This document shows, piece after piece, positions 23,127 through 34,968 of a stretch of 64,000 nt of DNA (position 1 is its first letter; every line of letters begins with the position of its first letter). The translations under genes and the position numbers were made by a program. Source of the DNA: Loripinus fragilis (Eukaryota; Mollusca; Bivalvia; Lucinida; Lucinidae); assembly GCA_964019695.1 (NCBI GenBank), contig OZ026520.1, positions 95,023,824 through 95,087,823 of the forward strand, in the 5' to 3' direction. Under the pieces are notes generated by a model. The model was not told the DNA's origin. It saw only the letters and a list, made by a program, of their open reading frames with translations, and did not search any database.

Positions 23127-23326
23127 TTGACATAACATGATTTGTTTGTTTGATTTGATTCTTTACGTCCCATCAACAATATTTCAGTTAAACAGGGACG
23201 GGTCTTCCTTGGTTGAACCAGCACTAAGCTATGATAAATGCGTCTTGCTCAAGGACCACGACGCAGTGACGCCGGTGAATCTTGAACCCTCAGTCTCGAG
23301 TCAAGCACTCTACCACTGAGCCTCAG
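23127..23326 (-). mobile_element. tRNA-type SINE, second family, copy 2
   Basis: Minus-strand head GGCTCAGTGGTAGAGTGCTT (box A-like), core GTCCTTGAGCAAGACGC, 3' end GATGGGACGTAAAGAATCAA. Direct repeats starting TTTTTTGACAT flank it (near 23112 and 23331), interrupted by a few bases. Confidence 0.8.
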
Positions 23327-23329
23327 CGC

Positions 23330-24000
23330 TCCTTTTTTGACATGATATATTCCACTGAATAACAGTAACATGAAATGAAAAAATAATGTTATGGCCACAG
23401 GTTGCATAATTTTCATACAAAGAAGTTATGTTAATAACAAAGTAAATTTTCTTTGAAATAAACCAGCTTTGGAGGTGTTAATTTCGCAATAGTTCATATG
23501 ATGAGAGAATCTTCCATTTGTGCCCTATTCAAATCATTTTTGTAAACTAACCTAAGGCTGTCTAAACTGATTGACTTAAGCTTTAAGTATTTGGTCAACA
23601 TTATTCAGTCTAGTAACAGTAGTCAGACTCCTCCCACAGAGGAACGCAAAGAAAAGAATATACTTCCTGGCCCCCATCCCTCAACAAAGTTTGACAAGTA
23701 AATTTTATCCTGCCAACAATAAAGGAACCATCTCTCAGAAACCGTCAGCAGAAAATAAAATGCCTCACTCTACCACCTTGTTATGAAATGATAACTTGTG
23801 TAAGACCCTCTATAAAATATATAGAACAAATCAGAACGAATGGAATAAGATACCCTATTTCTGCTTGTTAAAGTACCATCAGCACATCAAGGAACAAACA
23901 TAAGAGTCCCTGTCAAGGCTAGTCACCAAGTCATTTTCTATTTCATCCTTGCTGGGAATCTATCTTAATATATTATCGTTAGTTGGATTTTATAATACGG
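23330..24000. other. No gene recognised
   Basis: No ORF, repeat pair or RNA gene that can be supported. Confidence 0.5.
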
Positions 24001-24002
24001 TA

Positions 24003-24105
24003 AATCTTGTATTAGTTCGTACACTCGAATAGTTCGTTAAATGTCGTGTTTTAGTTCGTACACTAGTCATTTTTTATATGCAATTCTATTAGTTCGTACA
24101 CAACG
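24003..24105 (+). repeat. TTAGTTCGTACAC repeat, possible transposon end
   Basis: TATTAGTTCGTACACTCGAA, TTTTAGTTCGTACACTAG and TATTAGTTCGTACACAACG recur within 100 bases. TA followed by CGGTAAATCTTG recalls pogo-like ends (CAGTAAAACCTCG), but no partner end is visible. Confidence 0.4.
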
Positions 24106-24966
24106 TTTTTTTCCTTCATTGGTGCTTGTTTTTAATCAGCGTGGCCTTCTACGATATGTTCCTGTTAACTTTCGCGTGCTTACACCAAACAGACCTTTTC
24201 GTCTGTCAATCTAACGACTTCGGTCGCTAACGTAAATCCAGCATTGACGTCGCATGTTAATAACATTAAAATTTGTTTTCTGAAAATCGAGCGAATGCTA
24301 ATTTACACGCCCTATGTCGCCGATGCGTCGGAGATAGATTCTGTACGGTCATTACAAAAAGTGTCCTTAGAATAATGGAAAGTTACATTTTACTTCTGTG
24401 TCATCTGACACCCAAGCCGCGTGCGACCCGGAAAGCATTTTAATACTTGTGCAGCTCGGACCCGACACGAAATCAACTTGCGCGGTGCCTCATATAAACT
24501 GGTACCAGAATATTTCGTAAATAGCCTGCTGGTACTTATGACAAGGCCCAGGAGAGCATGTGCGTTTGCGCAATCTCATCAGGGTCCCGCTGCTCACTAA
24601 CATAAAGTTTGAAGTGGATGAAGACTCAGCATGCTCAGACCAAATCAAATTCTAGATATCTATTTACGTTTTGTTTTATATAGTTGAATATCAATTTTGG
24701 TTTTCTGAGCGTAAATAACTCAATATAATGTAGTAATAACGGCTTTTCCTAGGTTCAAACAAATGGAACATTTTAACAAATAGTTTAGCCGATCGTGGCG
24801 TGTCTTGCTGTCCTCATGAAACTACATACGGAAGGTCCTGAGAGTTCATGATTACCGAGGAAGTGTACGCAAAGACGCACAAACCGAGTATAATTTGATT
24901 GTATCATGATTCTAGGTCTTGATTAATGGCATTTCCATGAAATAAGCCAGTTCATGAGATTATGGT

Positions 24967-25060
24967 ACCTATCGCATATGCGAGCAGCGAAGGCTCAGAC
25001 GAGCCTGTGCATCTGCGGAAAATCGTCAGCGCCTTCAGGCTTAACTGCGAGCATAGAAGG
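24967..25060. repeat. GATCAG-type palindrome family, degenerate copy
   Basis: GCATATGCGAGCAGCGAAGG and the inverse-like CTTCAGGCTTAACTGCGAGC flank CCTGTGCATCTGCGG. Same family as 5480-5546; another degenerate copy lies at 24540-24605. Confidence 0.5.
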
Positions 25061-25407
25061 AATGTAGATGAAGGTACGTTCATTAATTTAGGATAATAGC
25101 CCCACTAGGTGGCTGTGAATGTGAAAACAGGAAGAATTCGCTTTATTTTAACCACCACACATCTATTGATGTATGTATCCCGACTTTCAATATATTAGTT
25201 TTCATGAACAGTCAGACCGTGTGTCTTTTTTGGAAGTATGGATGGATTTTCTTTCCATTTAGTTTTTTTACAGAAAATTGGAAGGTCTTTATAACATCCA
25301 TCTTAATGAAAACAGCAAAAGACCTTGAGATCATCCGCGGTGACATACATATCAGAATTTGCAAACATCCTTACCACACGTCTGTAGATGTTTTACCCCG
25401 ACTTTGT

Positions 25408-25478
25408 CGTATGAGACCAACAAAGTCGCAGATCAGCCTGGGTACCGCACATTCTTATCAGCGCCTTTGTTATGAATA
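25408..25478. repeat. GATCAGCCTG palindrome family, degenerate copy
   Basis: CAACAAAGTCGCAGATCAGC and TCTTATCAGCGCCTTTGTTA form loose inverted arms. Confidence 0.5.
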
Positions 25479-25659
25479 CAAACATTAAACATTTTGTGGG
25501 GCCTGGTCTGGGTCAAACCTGTCTGCTAATAATATCAGCCACAGACATGAAGATCAAATCCGCCGCTTTCATGCCACGTGCTGTTTTAAGAGTTGGGTAG
25601 CACGTGGTGCATTGGCGCATAAAAGCGGACTTCGCACATAAAACATAATTGCTCAGCTG

Positions 25660-25924
25660 CATGCGCGGATCCAGAAAGGGGTCCAACTTTGACAACTTTT
25701 TTTTTAATTGATGATGGGAGTGAGGATCCAAACACCACTATATGCGGGTCATCATTGGCCCGCCAGCGAAACACCATTTAAATGGCGTTTCGCTGGCGTG
25801 CCGCTGATGGCCCAACATCGAATGCTGGCTTGGTAGCTTTGTGATTTTAAAGGGAACCGGACCAGTATGCTAAGAAACCCTATTTTTCAGGGGTGGGGTC
25901 TGTCCCCCTCTAGATCCGCCCATG
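25660..25924 (+). mobile_element. MITE with CATGCGCGGATCCAG ends, copy 2
   Basis: Flanked by AGCTG and AGCTA (4 of 5 bases). The centre is a near-perfect palindrome (CGCCAGCGAAACACCATTTA and its mirror AAATGGCGTTTCGCTGGCG at 25759-25800). The right part, GCTGGCTTGGTAGCTTTGTG and ACCGGACCAGTATGCTAAG, matches the reversed copy at 14661. Confidence 0.85.
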
Positions 25925-26145
25925 AGCTATCTGGCATGAAAAGGCAATCACTTTCGCTCATTGCGATCGCGTACACGTTCGCAAACATGTAATATAAATT
26001 GTTTTGGATCTCGGAAATTTACTTTACAAATTCAAACTATCAATGCCCCACAATTTTATCAAATGGCGGGCGACAGCCAGAACTCCTTTTTTTAAATTTC
26101 CAGTGGGTGCATAAAAGGCCTCGATACACCGTCACAAAACCGAAA

Positions 26146-26803
26146 GAACTTCTAGCGATAAGGCGTATATTTTCCCTAGTTGACATGATTACAAACACCA
26201 AATTTTCAAACTGCACTAATGTTTTTAAAATTGGTGTAGTTTGGCAGTAAAATATGCATAGTAGGCAACAAAATACGTTTCAAAGCGATTCACCATTTAC
26301 AATACCGTGTAAACGGGCACTTTCTACCCCTACCCCTCATTTAACGCTTTTATACTGGGCGCCGTTTAGACCAGATTTTCAGCAAATGCATTGCGAATTT
26401 AAAAAAAAAATAAAGTGCTAAAAAGTAAAGGATATAAGTGCTCTTCATTTCCAAAACCTTACCCTATTCCTTCTGCGCATGCGTACGAAATACACCTAAA
26501 ATTGTGACGTTTGTCATTGGAAAGATGAAACTGGTCTCTTGCAGTTTATTTTTAGATGCTTTGCCAGATGCCCTTGACGTATGTTGTAAATGTTTATAAA
26601 GGCGTTAAATGAGGGGTGGGGGTAGAAAGTGCACGTTTACACGGTATTTTAAATGGTTAATCGCTTTGAAACGTATTTTGTTGCCTACTATGCATATTTT
26701 ACTGCCAAACTACACCAATTTAAAAAACATTAGGGCAATTTGAAAAGTTGGTGTTTGTAATCATGCCAACTAGGGAAAATATACGCCTTATCGCTAGAAG
26801 TTC
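26146..26803. mobile_element. 658-bp inverted-repeat element, 209-bp arms
   Basis: Arms 26146-26354 and 26595-26803 are inverted copies with few differences, from GAACTTCTAGCGATAAGGCG at the tip to TTTAACGCTTTTATA at the neck. The ~240-bp loop is unique in this window. No ORF and no clear TSD. Confidence 0.85.
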
Positions 26804-26895
26804 TTCACTTTTTTTCTTAACGACGTGAAGAGCATTAGACGCTAGTAGGCAAAGATGAGCCTGTGCATCCAACACTGTTGACTTTACGGTAGTAT

Positions 26896-27222
26896 CATGC
26901 GCGGATCCAGGAATTTTTGTCATGGGGGGGGGGGGGGGGGGGGGGGGTAGGGGGCTCCAGGCTCAACTGACAGAAGAAAAACACTCTGATAACGTTTTCT
27001 TAGGCATCAGCCTTTTACAATTTTACAGAGGGGTCCAATAATTTATTTTAAGGAAAACTATAATTTTTAAGGTTCCAGAGGGGGTCTATCATTTTTCAGG
27101 GGAGGGGGGTCCAAATTTTTCCAGGGGGTGTGGGGTCCAAATGCTAATTTCAATTGAAACCTATAGAATTTGTGATTTTCCAGGTGGTCCGGGCCCCCCA
27201 TACCCCTCTGGATCCGCGCATG
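26896..27222 (+). mobile_element. MITE with CATGCGCGGATCCAG ends, divergent interior
   Basis: Left CATGCGCGGATCCAGG, right CTCTGGATCCGCGCATG; flanks AGTAT and CGTAT (4 of 5 bases). The interior has a G run of about 22 bases (26926-26947) and repeated GGGGTCCAA blocks, unlike the 25660 copy, so it is a subfamily. Confidence 0.75.
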
Positions 27223-27429
27223 CGTATGATAGATCCACTTGCGATATCCAAATTTTCAAGTCAACAGTAAAGCCAATCCCGAAGGACAGGTTTTTTTCAT
27301 GCAATTGTTCATTTTCCATTCCTGGAGCATCTAGTGACACCTCAAAACATGATGAGGTATATGATTCTGCAATATGTTAGTGGAAAACAAATGTTGAGAC
27401 CTCGGACCCTGGTCCGAGTTGAGACACAG

Positions 27430-28925
27430 TGATTATCGCGACTTTTAGTCAGCTATTGATGGTTTCAGTCTTTCATTATGTATATAAGACTAGGCCTTGA
27501 TTTCTGGCATCAGTTTTAGAAAAACGGGCTGTCCAATGTTGTCAAATAATGTTCATGCTAGATACATTACCATAACATACCATGCACAAGCTGGGTGCTT
27601 AAGATCAAGCAACATACTCGCTGGAAGAATGTGTTTAATGGTAAAAACATTACAGTTCAAACGTTAATAATCAGATCTTAGAACAAATCTACATGGATAT
27701 GCTCGAGAAGCTCAAAATGAAGCATGCAGTGTGCAAGAACACATACAATAATATGGTTAAACAACCGCCAGCTTTTTTGAAAAGCTAATACTTGCGTAAA
27801 TCTACTCGATGATGATATTGTTGCGCGAAACGAAACGAAAGTTAAGGTGTATTTATTTTATTATTATTATTATTCGTTTCTGTCTATCGACAGTGTCTTT
27901 TCATGCAATTGACTTAATTTCAAACGCGACTGCTATCATTCTGTCCATAAAAACTAATACCTAGCGCACTATATTTTTAGAACTATTTTAGTGGCGGTCA
28001 GGTTCATAAAGGGCGGGAAAACATTAGCAATCCACAAGAAAACGTGTCTTCTTCACGATTATGACAAAAGGACAGGGCTGCGTTTATTGTCCGTCTCGTA
28101 ATGTTTAAAAGCAAAGAAAAGTATAATGATAAAAAAACGATTGCAAGATATTGTGCTTTTAACTGCAATATCTGGCTGCATCATAGATATTGCAAACGGT
28201 TCTTCGTCGTACAAGAGCAGGTTTTCTCATGCTAAGGCATTGTTTTTCTGACGCTCGTTTGAGGCATCCATTGGGTTTACTGATTTGCGAATTTGTCCCA
28301 AATTTTTACCAATTAGCGTCTTCATAAAACTCATTTTTACCAGTAAGCACATTCAGCATTACAAAATTTTTTTTTCACTGATTTCTCTTAAATTAAACTG
28401 ATTAAAGCGTAATTTTAACAAACGAAACACTGATTTTTAAGGTACCCCTTTGAGACCCTCTCCGTTTGATGTACAAATAAACTTATAATTCTGTTTCAAT
28501 CATATGTAAGCTTTCAATAATCAAGTTTTCAAGCACAACAACGTTTTTCTGACCATTGGGTTTACATTCAGAGCTGAAAACCGCAACAAACTAATAAAAT
28601 ACCAATATTGTTTTTGTCTAGCAGCAGGACAAGGGTTGTTTGCATTAAGGTCATTTGGTTCCCAGCGACTTACACAGGCTGTAACGGTCTAGGTAGCGGA
28701 CTGGGTAGCAATGTTGAACGGGGGTTCGATGGTATGGGGATTTTGTGTGTTTTTTGTGTATATGATACCATTGGAAACAGATGCTTTGAGAAAACATCGT
28801 TTCCAAAAACCCATGAACAGGGTTTGATCTTTTTATGAAATATTAATTTGAAAATTTAGAGAAAACTGACAGATTAGACATCTTCATTTTAATTTCTTAA
28901 ACATATCATTTAAGGAAGATTTTCA
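27430..28925. other. No gene recognised
   Basis: AT-rich; includes a short (TTA)n tract near 27858. An ORF at 28608-28838 (76 codons) has no identifiable features. Confidence 0.5.
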
Positions 28926-28967
28926 GTTACAGTAAGCTTGAACTCTTTTTTTAAAATAGGGGAGAAA

Positions 28968-29115
28968 TGTAATATCCTTCAATATAAATGTAATATTACT
29001 AGAACCAGTCAACGTCATTACGTTACGCTAATACCGTCAGTTGCTAAGTTACGTCACTTCATTAATTACTTGTCCACCAAATTTAATGTTCTACAAGACG
29101 ACTTAAGTTATTTCA
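28968..29115 (+). mobile_element. Ty3/gypsy-type 3' LTR, 148 bp, with purine tract
   Basis: TGTAATATCC..TTATTTCA (TG..CA ends), preceded by the purine-rich AGGGGAGAAA at 28958-28967, as expected for a polypurine primer next to a 3' LTR. Its last ~45 bases (CCACCAAATTTAATGTTCTA onward) match the LTR end at 17748-17807. Flanks do not show a 5-bp duplication. No pol coding precedes it. Confidence 0.75.
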
Positions 29116-29482
29116 GGTAAAACATGACTATTTTTGCGTTTTAGATTCCTATTTCTACGTTTACCCTATAAAACCGTTTATTACGTTTACAAATATCTGA
29201 AAGAGAAAAAGACATGAAAATCTGGAATCTTCATGGTAAATATTATCATTAAAACCAAGTGGATGAGCTTTTTGTAATAGTTTTATGCTTTTAGATGTCA
29301 TTGTAATCAACTGAGCTATTCAATAAGTTTGAACCGTTATTTTTCGTATCCTAAAAATATATACTTACGTGTATCTGAGGTATTTCTTGATTTTAAGGGG
29401 CATTGCAATTTAAGGCCACGTGGTTACAAGGTTGTGCCAGGTGCACTTGTAGTCGCGTGGAGTTGTTTACTAGCGAGAAAAG

Positions 29483-29557
29483 ATGGCGGATACAACAGAA
29501 GGACGTTGCATAATCCATTCAGATGGGGCCTGGAAAAAGACCATTAAGTATGCATAG
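29483..29557 (+). CDS. Candidate short 5' coding exon, unidentified
   Basis: The start AAAGATGGCGGATACAAC has a strong initiation context and the AAGATGGCGG form seen at many animal gene starts (a YY1-type site). It opens a 24-codon frame beginning MADTTEGRCIIHSDGAWKK and closing at TAG 29555. A weak GT splice donor lies at 29548. An E-box-like CCACGTGG is 60-70 bases upstream. No family is recognised and no partner exon was found, so it may be chance. Confidence 0.2.
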   Translation: MADTTEGRCIIHSDGAWKKTIKYA

Positions 29558-29872
29558 AACAATAAAATCCGCCGTCAAATTTAAAAGAGAGCGGGAAATC
29601 AAGAGCTTCGAACGTTCAGAAAGGAGGATCTCAACGATTCCCTGAGATCATTTTATCCCTGTACCAATCAAAAGTGATTCTGTAACAGTTGCTGCCCTTG
29701 GGTTTCACCCACAGGCAATATTACCTGCCTCGGATTAAATCGTCATGTCACCCTCACTCTAGGGCAACAATTGTATATTGTTATTTCCAAAGTTTAAAGA
29801 GTCATAACTCCAATAGATTGTTATTGTTCATATCTTTTATGCATCGCCTGGCGAAGATAAATATATGTTAAA

Positions 29873-29932
29873 GTAAGAAAGAAGGCAAAGATCAGGAATC
29901 ATCGATACAACCAAGAACCACATTAAGTTCAA
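29873..29932 (-). mobile_element. Naiad F1 terminal fragment
   Basis: AAGTAAGAAAGAAGGCAAAG and ATCAGGAATCATCGATACAA: only the outermost ~55 bp of the F1 tail, reversed. Confidence 0.75.
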
Positions 29933-30538
29933 AATACATCTCATATGGTTAAGGATTTACAGATGAGTTAAGAAAAACTGATTAACTCATATAAGCCTAG
30001 CATAAGACAAACAGTGCAAAACGCGGCGTCTGACCAGGTATCCACTGTTTGCTTACAGACTGTTTTATTGAAATTTGATTAAAAATGAGAAATACCACCC
30101 AATGATTCTAATAGCGGAAATGGACAGGTCCAATTTGCAAGAGTTGGCAATTCCATTCGGCTTAAATGAATTAAAATATTGTGAATGTTCTCAGTCTTTG
30201 CTGTCACAATCACCGGGAAAATATAAACCTTGAAACCTATGCATAATCTTATTCTTGTTCACTAGCAAAACGCAAAATATAAACAGTCTATTTATCGTGA
30301 GAAGTTTGCAACACTTTTATGGTTCACGTTTTTAGAAGGAAACCGCGAAATAGATTGAAAATCTAGATATTATTTATAACCGTATTTAGTGGCAATATTT
30401 TACAAACGCATTATTGATATTATAGATTTAATATTCCTTTAATCTGTGTTTTGTGAAATTATTTCAAAGGGAAGATATGGAATTTATTGCCTTCTTTTTA
30501 TTTGTAAAAACGTTTAGATCTTGGTAAACACTGATATA

Positions 30539-30541
<3 letters not shown>

Positions 30542-30585
<44 letters not shown>
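30542..30585 (+). repeat. (CT)n microsatellite
   Basis: About 22 CT repeats, followed by an AGCAAGCAAGCACACACGCA stretch. Confidence 0.95.
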
Positions 30586-31004
30586 GCAAGCAAGCACACA
30601 CGCACGAACGCACGCTGGCTTTCCTTACGTAACAAAAATATTACACTGAATACGTGTTTAATCATCGGAGATATTGCAGACCATGCCAACTACTTTAACA
30701 CATTACTTATAGTTTACTCAGCCCGTTCATGTGCTTCCACAACCAATCGGTTTGCACTTAAATTTAAATTTTTGGCCAACTTAATCGCATATTTTGTCAA
30801 TATTTGTAATATCTATTAAGTAAAATCCATTTAGAAATTCCGTGAAAAAGTCAATGCGACCATTTCCAAAGGCGCAGTCATGAAAAAGGAGGAGAAAACT
30901 ATAAGTAGGTCATAGATCATATATTAGAATTATAAAGGAATTAAGTGGTTCACTCGCTGCCTACTTTGTTGAACCGCAAATTTCACACTTTGTAAATTTC
31001 ACAC

Positions 31005-31735
31005 CATGTGAGGAACTGGTACCAATACGAGCTACCAATACGTTACTTTTGAGAAATGTGAAATTTACGTACGGTACATTTCGATAATTTTTTGGGTGTA
31101 AAATATGTGTTCAAATTTCGATTATTTCATCGTTTAATGTTTGAAGAACTGGTACGATTTTTCCCAGATGTGAAAAATTGGTAACGTTACCAACTTTTTC
31201 ACAAATGCGAAGAATCTGAACCAAATCCTCGCACGTATGATGAATCGGTACCAAATCCTCGAATCTGTGAAAATTGGTATCAAATCATTACATGAGGGTC
31301 TGAATGGGGTATAATGATAAGTGAATAATGGCCCTTTTTCTATAGTGAATAGTGAATAATTAACCAAAAAATGAATAGTGAATAATGAGGGCCTAAAAAT
31401 TAATGAATAATCCTATTTTTTTAATGAATTGAAGAAAAAATTAACGAACAGTGAATAATCAGATTTCTTTGCCACCTTTCTTACTTTTAATGAATAATTG
31501 GTCTTATTTTAATGAATAACCCAAACTTTTAATGAGATGAATAATGGGCTAAATTTTTAATAAATAGTGAATACCAGACCCCCATCCAGATCCTCTTACA
31601 TGTGAAAAAATGGTGTCAAAACTTACACGTGTAAAGAACTAGTAACAATCCTCACACATGTAAAAAATTGGTACCAAAGTATCACAGATGTGAAGCACTG
31701 GTACTTAATCGTCACAGATGTCAGCGACTGATTTT
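31005..31735 (+). repeat. ~30-bp minisatellite interrupted by a MITE
   Basis: Units follow TGTGAAAAATTGGTACCAAA TCCTC with much drift (e.g. at 31165, 31235, 31255, 31605, 31655, 31685). The MITE 31294-31595 splits it. The periodicity is degenerate at the left edge. Confidence 0.7.
31294..31595 (+). mobile_element. ATTCATT-rich MITE, copy 1; TSD TTACAT
   Basis: Ends GAGGGTCTGAATGGGG and CCCCCATCCAGATCCTC are inverted; a perfect 6-bp repeat TTACAT flanks them (31288-31293, 31596-31601). Interior of GTGAATAATGAATAGT-type repeats. A 6-bp duplication is compatible with IS3EU- or Dada-like transposases, but no autonomous partner is present. Confidence 0.85.
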
Positions 31736-32119
31736 GATCGACATCCTTGTTGCGACCTTTGTAAAACATTGCCGCAACTTATGCAACGTCTCTGCGAGAG
31801 TCAATTTTTCAGCCGCGAAGAGTTCGAAAGCTCTGTGGGTCCGGGGCTTTCTTCCAACCGTCGATTTCTCGATTTGAGACTATCATTTTCTGTCACTCAT
31901 TTTCGGATTCTTCCTGTCAATAAAGAGCTTTGAAAATTGGGAAAAGCTTCATTTATGTACATAACAATCTGTTTGGTGGGGTTGGCGTTAATTCTCCTCT
32001 ACAATATTCATCCTGAAATCATTTTGTTAAAAAAATAAATAAAAACGGTATCCGCGAAAATCAATTTTGTGACTGTTCGGAGCGCCATGTGGCACCTTGG
32101 AACAGGGGGTGTATACAGT

Positions 32120-32285
32120 AAGGGCTCCAGAGGGGATAAGCTCGATCCCCCCCGCCCTCTTTTTATAAAAAATCCTATGAACATGAAATATTTTGGTCTC
32201 AATGAGACCAAATTATTTCATTTCCATAGGATATTAAAGAAAATTGTGATGTGAACCCTTTTCCTGAAATCCGCCCCTATTAAAT
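32120..32285. mobile_element. Palindromic element A, copy 1
   Basis: Palindrome with core TTTGGTCTCAATGAGACCAAA and outer arms ATCCTATGAACATG and the inverse of CATTTCCATAGGAT. Flanks AGGGCTCCAGAGGGG and CCTGAAATCCGCCCC are degenerate ends of the family at 60388. Confidence 0.7.
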
Positions 32286-32289
32286 GGGA

Positions 32290-33320
32290 AAGCAACCCTA
32301 ATGATAAGTAATTTTTATCAGAAAGAGCTCTAAGAACCATGAATTTTGATACAAGTATCATCAAAATCGGTTGAAAAATTGGCAAGTTAGGGGCATTTAA
32401 AAAATTCAATACGGCCAACATTTAGCCGCCATTTTGAATATTTAATAAGTTTTCAGAATTTTTCAACTGCTTAATTTTCAGTTATCACTACTGTCACATC
32501 ATCTGTGTGTAGCTTTATACACAAGGAAAATGTTTCATTAAAGATTAATGCAAATAATCCATTGGTTTGTCTTTTATTTTGATTACGCATATTTAATTAG
32601 GCTGAGTGACGTCACTAAGCCTACAATATGGCCGCTTCCATAATAGTCCATTTGCAAATATTCAAGCGCCCATAACTTCAACATTTTTCAACCGATTTAG
32701 ACGAAACTGGTATCAAAATGCATGGGTTATTACGATCTTTCTTTTATAAAAATAGTAATCATCAGAGTTGCCGTCCCCTTTAATGTAGATCAGGCTAAGT
32801 CAGATGTACGTGTTGACGTGGTGCGGAGATAGAGACTATATTGCCACACGCAGTCCACATCCCTGTGTAGCTTCCTTCTGGTGTCTTTCACTCATGTTCA
32901 AAGTTCCTGCAAAGAATTTCCTGTTCTCTCCTCAGATCGTGTATATCTTATCTCTTTGACTTAATTTCCATTTTAAACCACACTCGTACCATCTAATTAC
33001 CGGTAAATAACCAAAGAGCGGTAATGACTGTTGCAGGTAATGGAATTTTTATGTTAGCAAATTGAGAGAAATGGCAGCTTACTTTCAAACAGCCTCTTTA
33101 TGGTGTCCGTTACCATGCAAACATAAGCGTGTGGACAGGGCTCATTAATTGTGTAGAGATGTTTTCTCAATTAGACAAATAATGCGTGACTCCGTGCACC
33201 TATTTCAAGAAAATAAAATAATTAGTTTCATTTGAACAACACGAACACATTGTGTTTTTTTAATTCCACTTTTGAATTTCAGCAATAGAAGAGCCATGAG
33301 AGCCTCGTTGCAAGAAATTT
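32290..33320. other. No gene recognised; one homeobox-site-rich stretch
   Basis: Mostly AT-rich. At 33100-33190 the text TTACCATGCAAACATAAGC, GCTCATTAATTG and CTCAATTAGACAAATAATGC packs octamer-like and homeodomain-like sites, which could be a regulatory element but may be chance in AT-rich DNA. Confidence 0.3.
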
Positions 33321-33321
33321 A

Positions 33322-34020
33322 AGTAAGGGGGGGGGGGGCAAAGAACAAGAATCGATACAATCAAGTACCACACCTGACCCAGGACACCACGCGCGAACGT
33401 GACAAATCACAATAAAACATCACACACAAGAGAGGCAAGAGGTCAGCCCTTTCCCAGCAGGTGACCACAAGGCTTCAATGAACAGACATGAAAGCACACC
33501 AAACACGAAACATAACTAACAAAAATAATCCACAAAAGAAGCACCGTCTTGGAAAGGTCAGTAAAATATTTTTACTGGAGGGCTTAAACTAGTTTCACGG
33601 CGCCAACCTAGCCCTTAATTCTGATGTGGATCAGGGCACATTTGGAAAAGTGACAAAACACAAGAAAACACAATACATACTCAACCAAGAGGTCAGCCCT
33701 TTCCCAGGCTGCAAGGAGCAGACACGACAGCACACACCAACATGAAGCATAACTAACAAAAACGATCCACAAAAGAAGCAAAGCACCGCCTTGGAACGGT
33801 CAGTAAAACATATTCACTAGAGGGCTTGGCGCCAACCTCACCCTTAGTTCAGATGTGGATCAAGACACATGAATGTTTGATTTGCATGAACGATCCCTAA
33901 TTATAACTTATCCATGAATTATCTCCTAGAACATGTATAAATTAAGATATAAAAAGGAGATAAAGCATAGTTACATAAAACTGAATACCTGAGAAGAGAA
34001 ATCCAACAGTTAAACCCCAA
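33322..34020 (-). mobile_element. Two Naiad F1 tails in tandem
   Basis: Read on the minus strand: two successive copies of the CTGACCGTTCCAAGGCGGTG / CACCTGCTGGGAAAGGGCTG tail. The right copy (33652-34020) also keeps part of the 3' UTR (AACCAAACATTCATGTG side), and the left copy (33322-33655) keeps the terminal GATCTTTG..CTTACTT end. Head-to-tail pairing of tails is the pseudo-LTR arrangement typical of PLEs. Confidence 0.75.
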
Positions 34021-34027
34021 CCTGAAT

Positions 34028-34245
34028 TTCGCTGCGTGCGAACAACAAAGGCGCTAATCAGCCTGCGCTCCCGCGCAGTCCCAGCAGCCCTTTGGTTTTC
34101 GCTTATTGCAAAGTATAATATCTATACTTACTTCATGCAAAATTTCAATTTTTTCCAGCTATTCTCTGTAGCTGGGAGGGTTGGTTTGAGTCTTTCTCCA
34201 CCGGAAACCTCGAAGACAGGTTTCTCGCGGCGAGGCCCAAATGTT
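34028..34245 (+). repeat. GATCAGCCTGCGC-type element with GGTTTGAGTCTTTC body
   Basis: CTAATCAGCCTGCGCTCCCG with near-inverse GCGCAGTCCCAGCAG, then GGTTTGAGTCTTTCTCCACC and GAAGACAGGTTTCTCGCGG. Paired with 36905-37120. Confidence 0.6.
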
Positions 34246-34968
34246 ATTTCCACAGTGTCCTTATTTGCACCAATCTGCAACGCTCCAACTGTCTGTTTTA
34301 CTACATTTACGACGTCAAATATTTGAATGTTCACTCGATAGTGTTTGGGTGAGTTTTCGTAAATAACCGTAAAAATGGTAATTGAGGAAATACCCCGGCA
34401 TCCAATTTAGGTTACTTTGCACCCCCAGGACAATTTTCCAGGACAATGTTATGATTTGATCATTAGGAAACTGTCATTATTCCGCGTTGGACATTAAATG
34501 TCTACATTAAACTAGAACAAGATTAAACCCCATAGTTATAGTCGTTTAGACTGAAAATATGGAATAACTAATAAAATTTCTTTTTATTTATCACATCATT
34601 CACAATTTGGCTCGGCTGTGTAACACAGGAAGGCGTTCCAACTAGCTGGTGAATGCGCACCAAGACACGTGAACAGTTGGCTTTGACACGTGGTTGACAG
34701 AAATGGCGTTATTGCTAATTGCGCATGTGTTGTTTCTCATATCAGATGGCAGCAGTTTATCTTCCTGTAATATTTCTTGACAATATCTTGGCAGGGGAAA
34801 AGAGAGTTCAAAGAAATTAGAAATTAAAGTGTTTAGCAGTGAGTTGTCTGTCATTGGACTAATTTGACAATTCAAAGAAACAACACTGGTGATTAGCATT
34901 AATCCATTTCAGGCTAATAGAATTTTCCATAAAGATACCTGCAATACAATCAGAATGGTCTATTTTAT

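Noticed and set aside
31718..31933. 71-codon ORF with two CXXC-like cysteines
   Set aside because: No recognisable family or exon boundaries; overlaps the end of a minisatellite.
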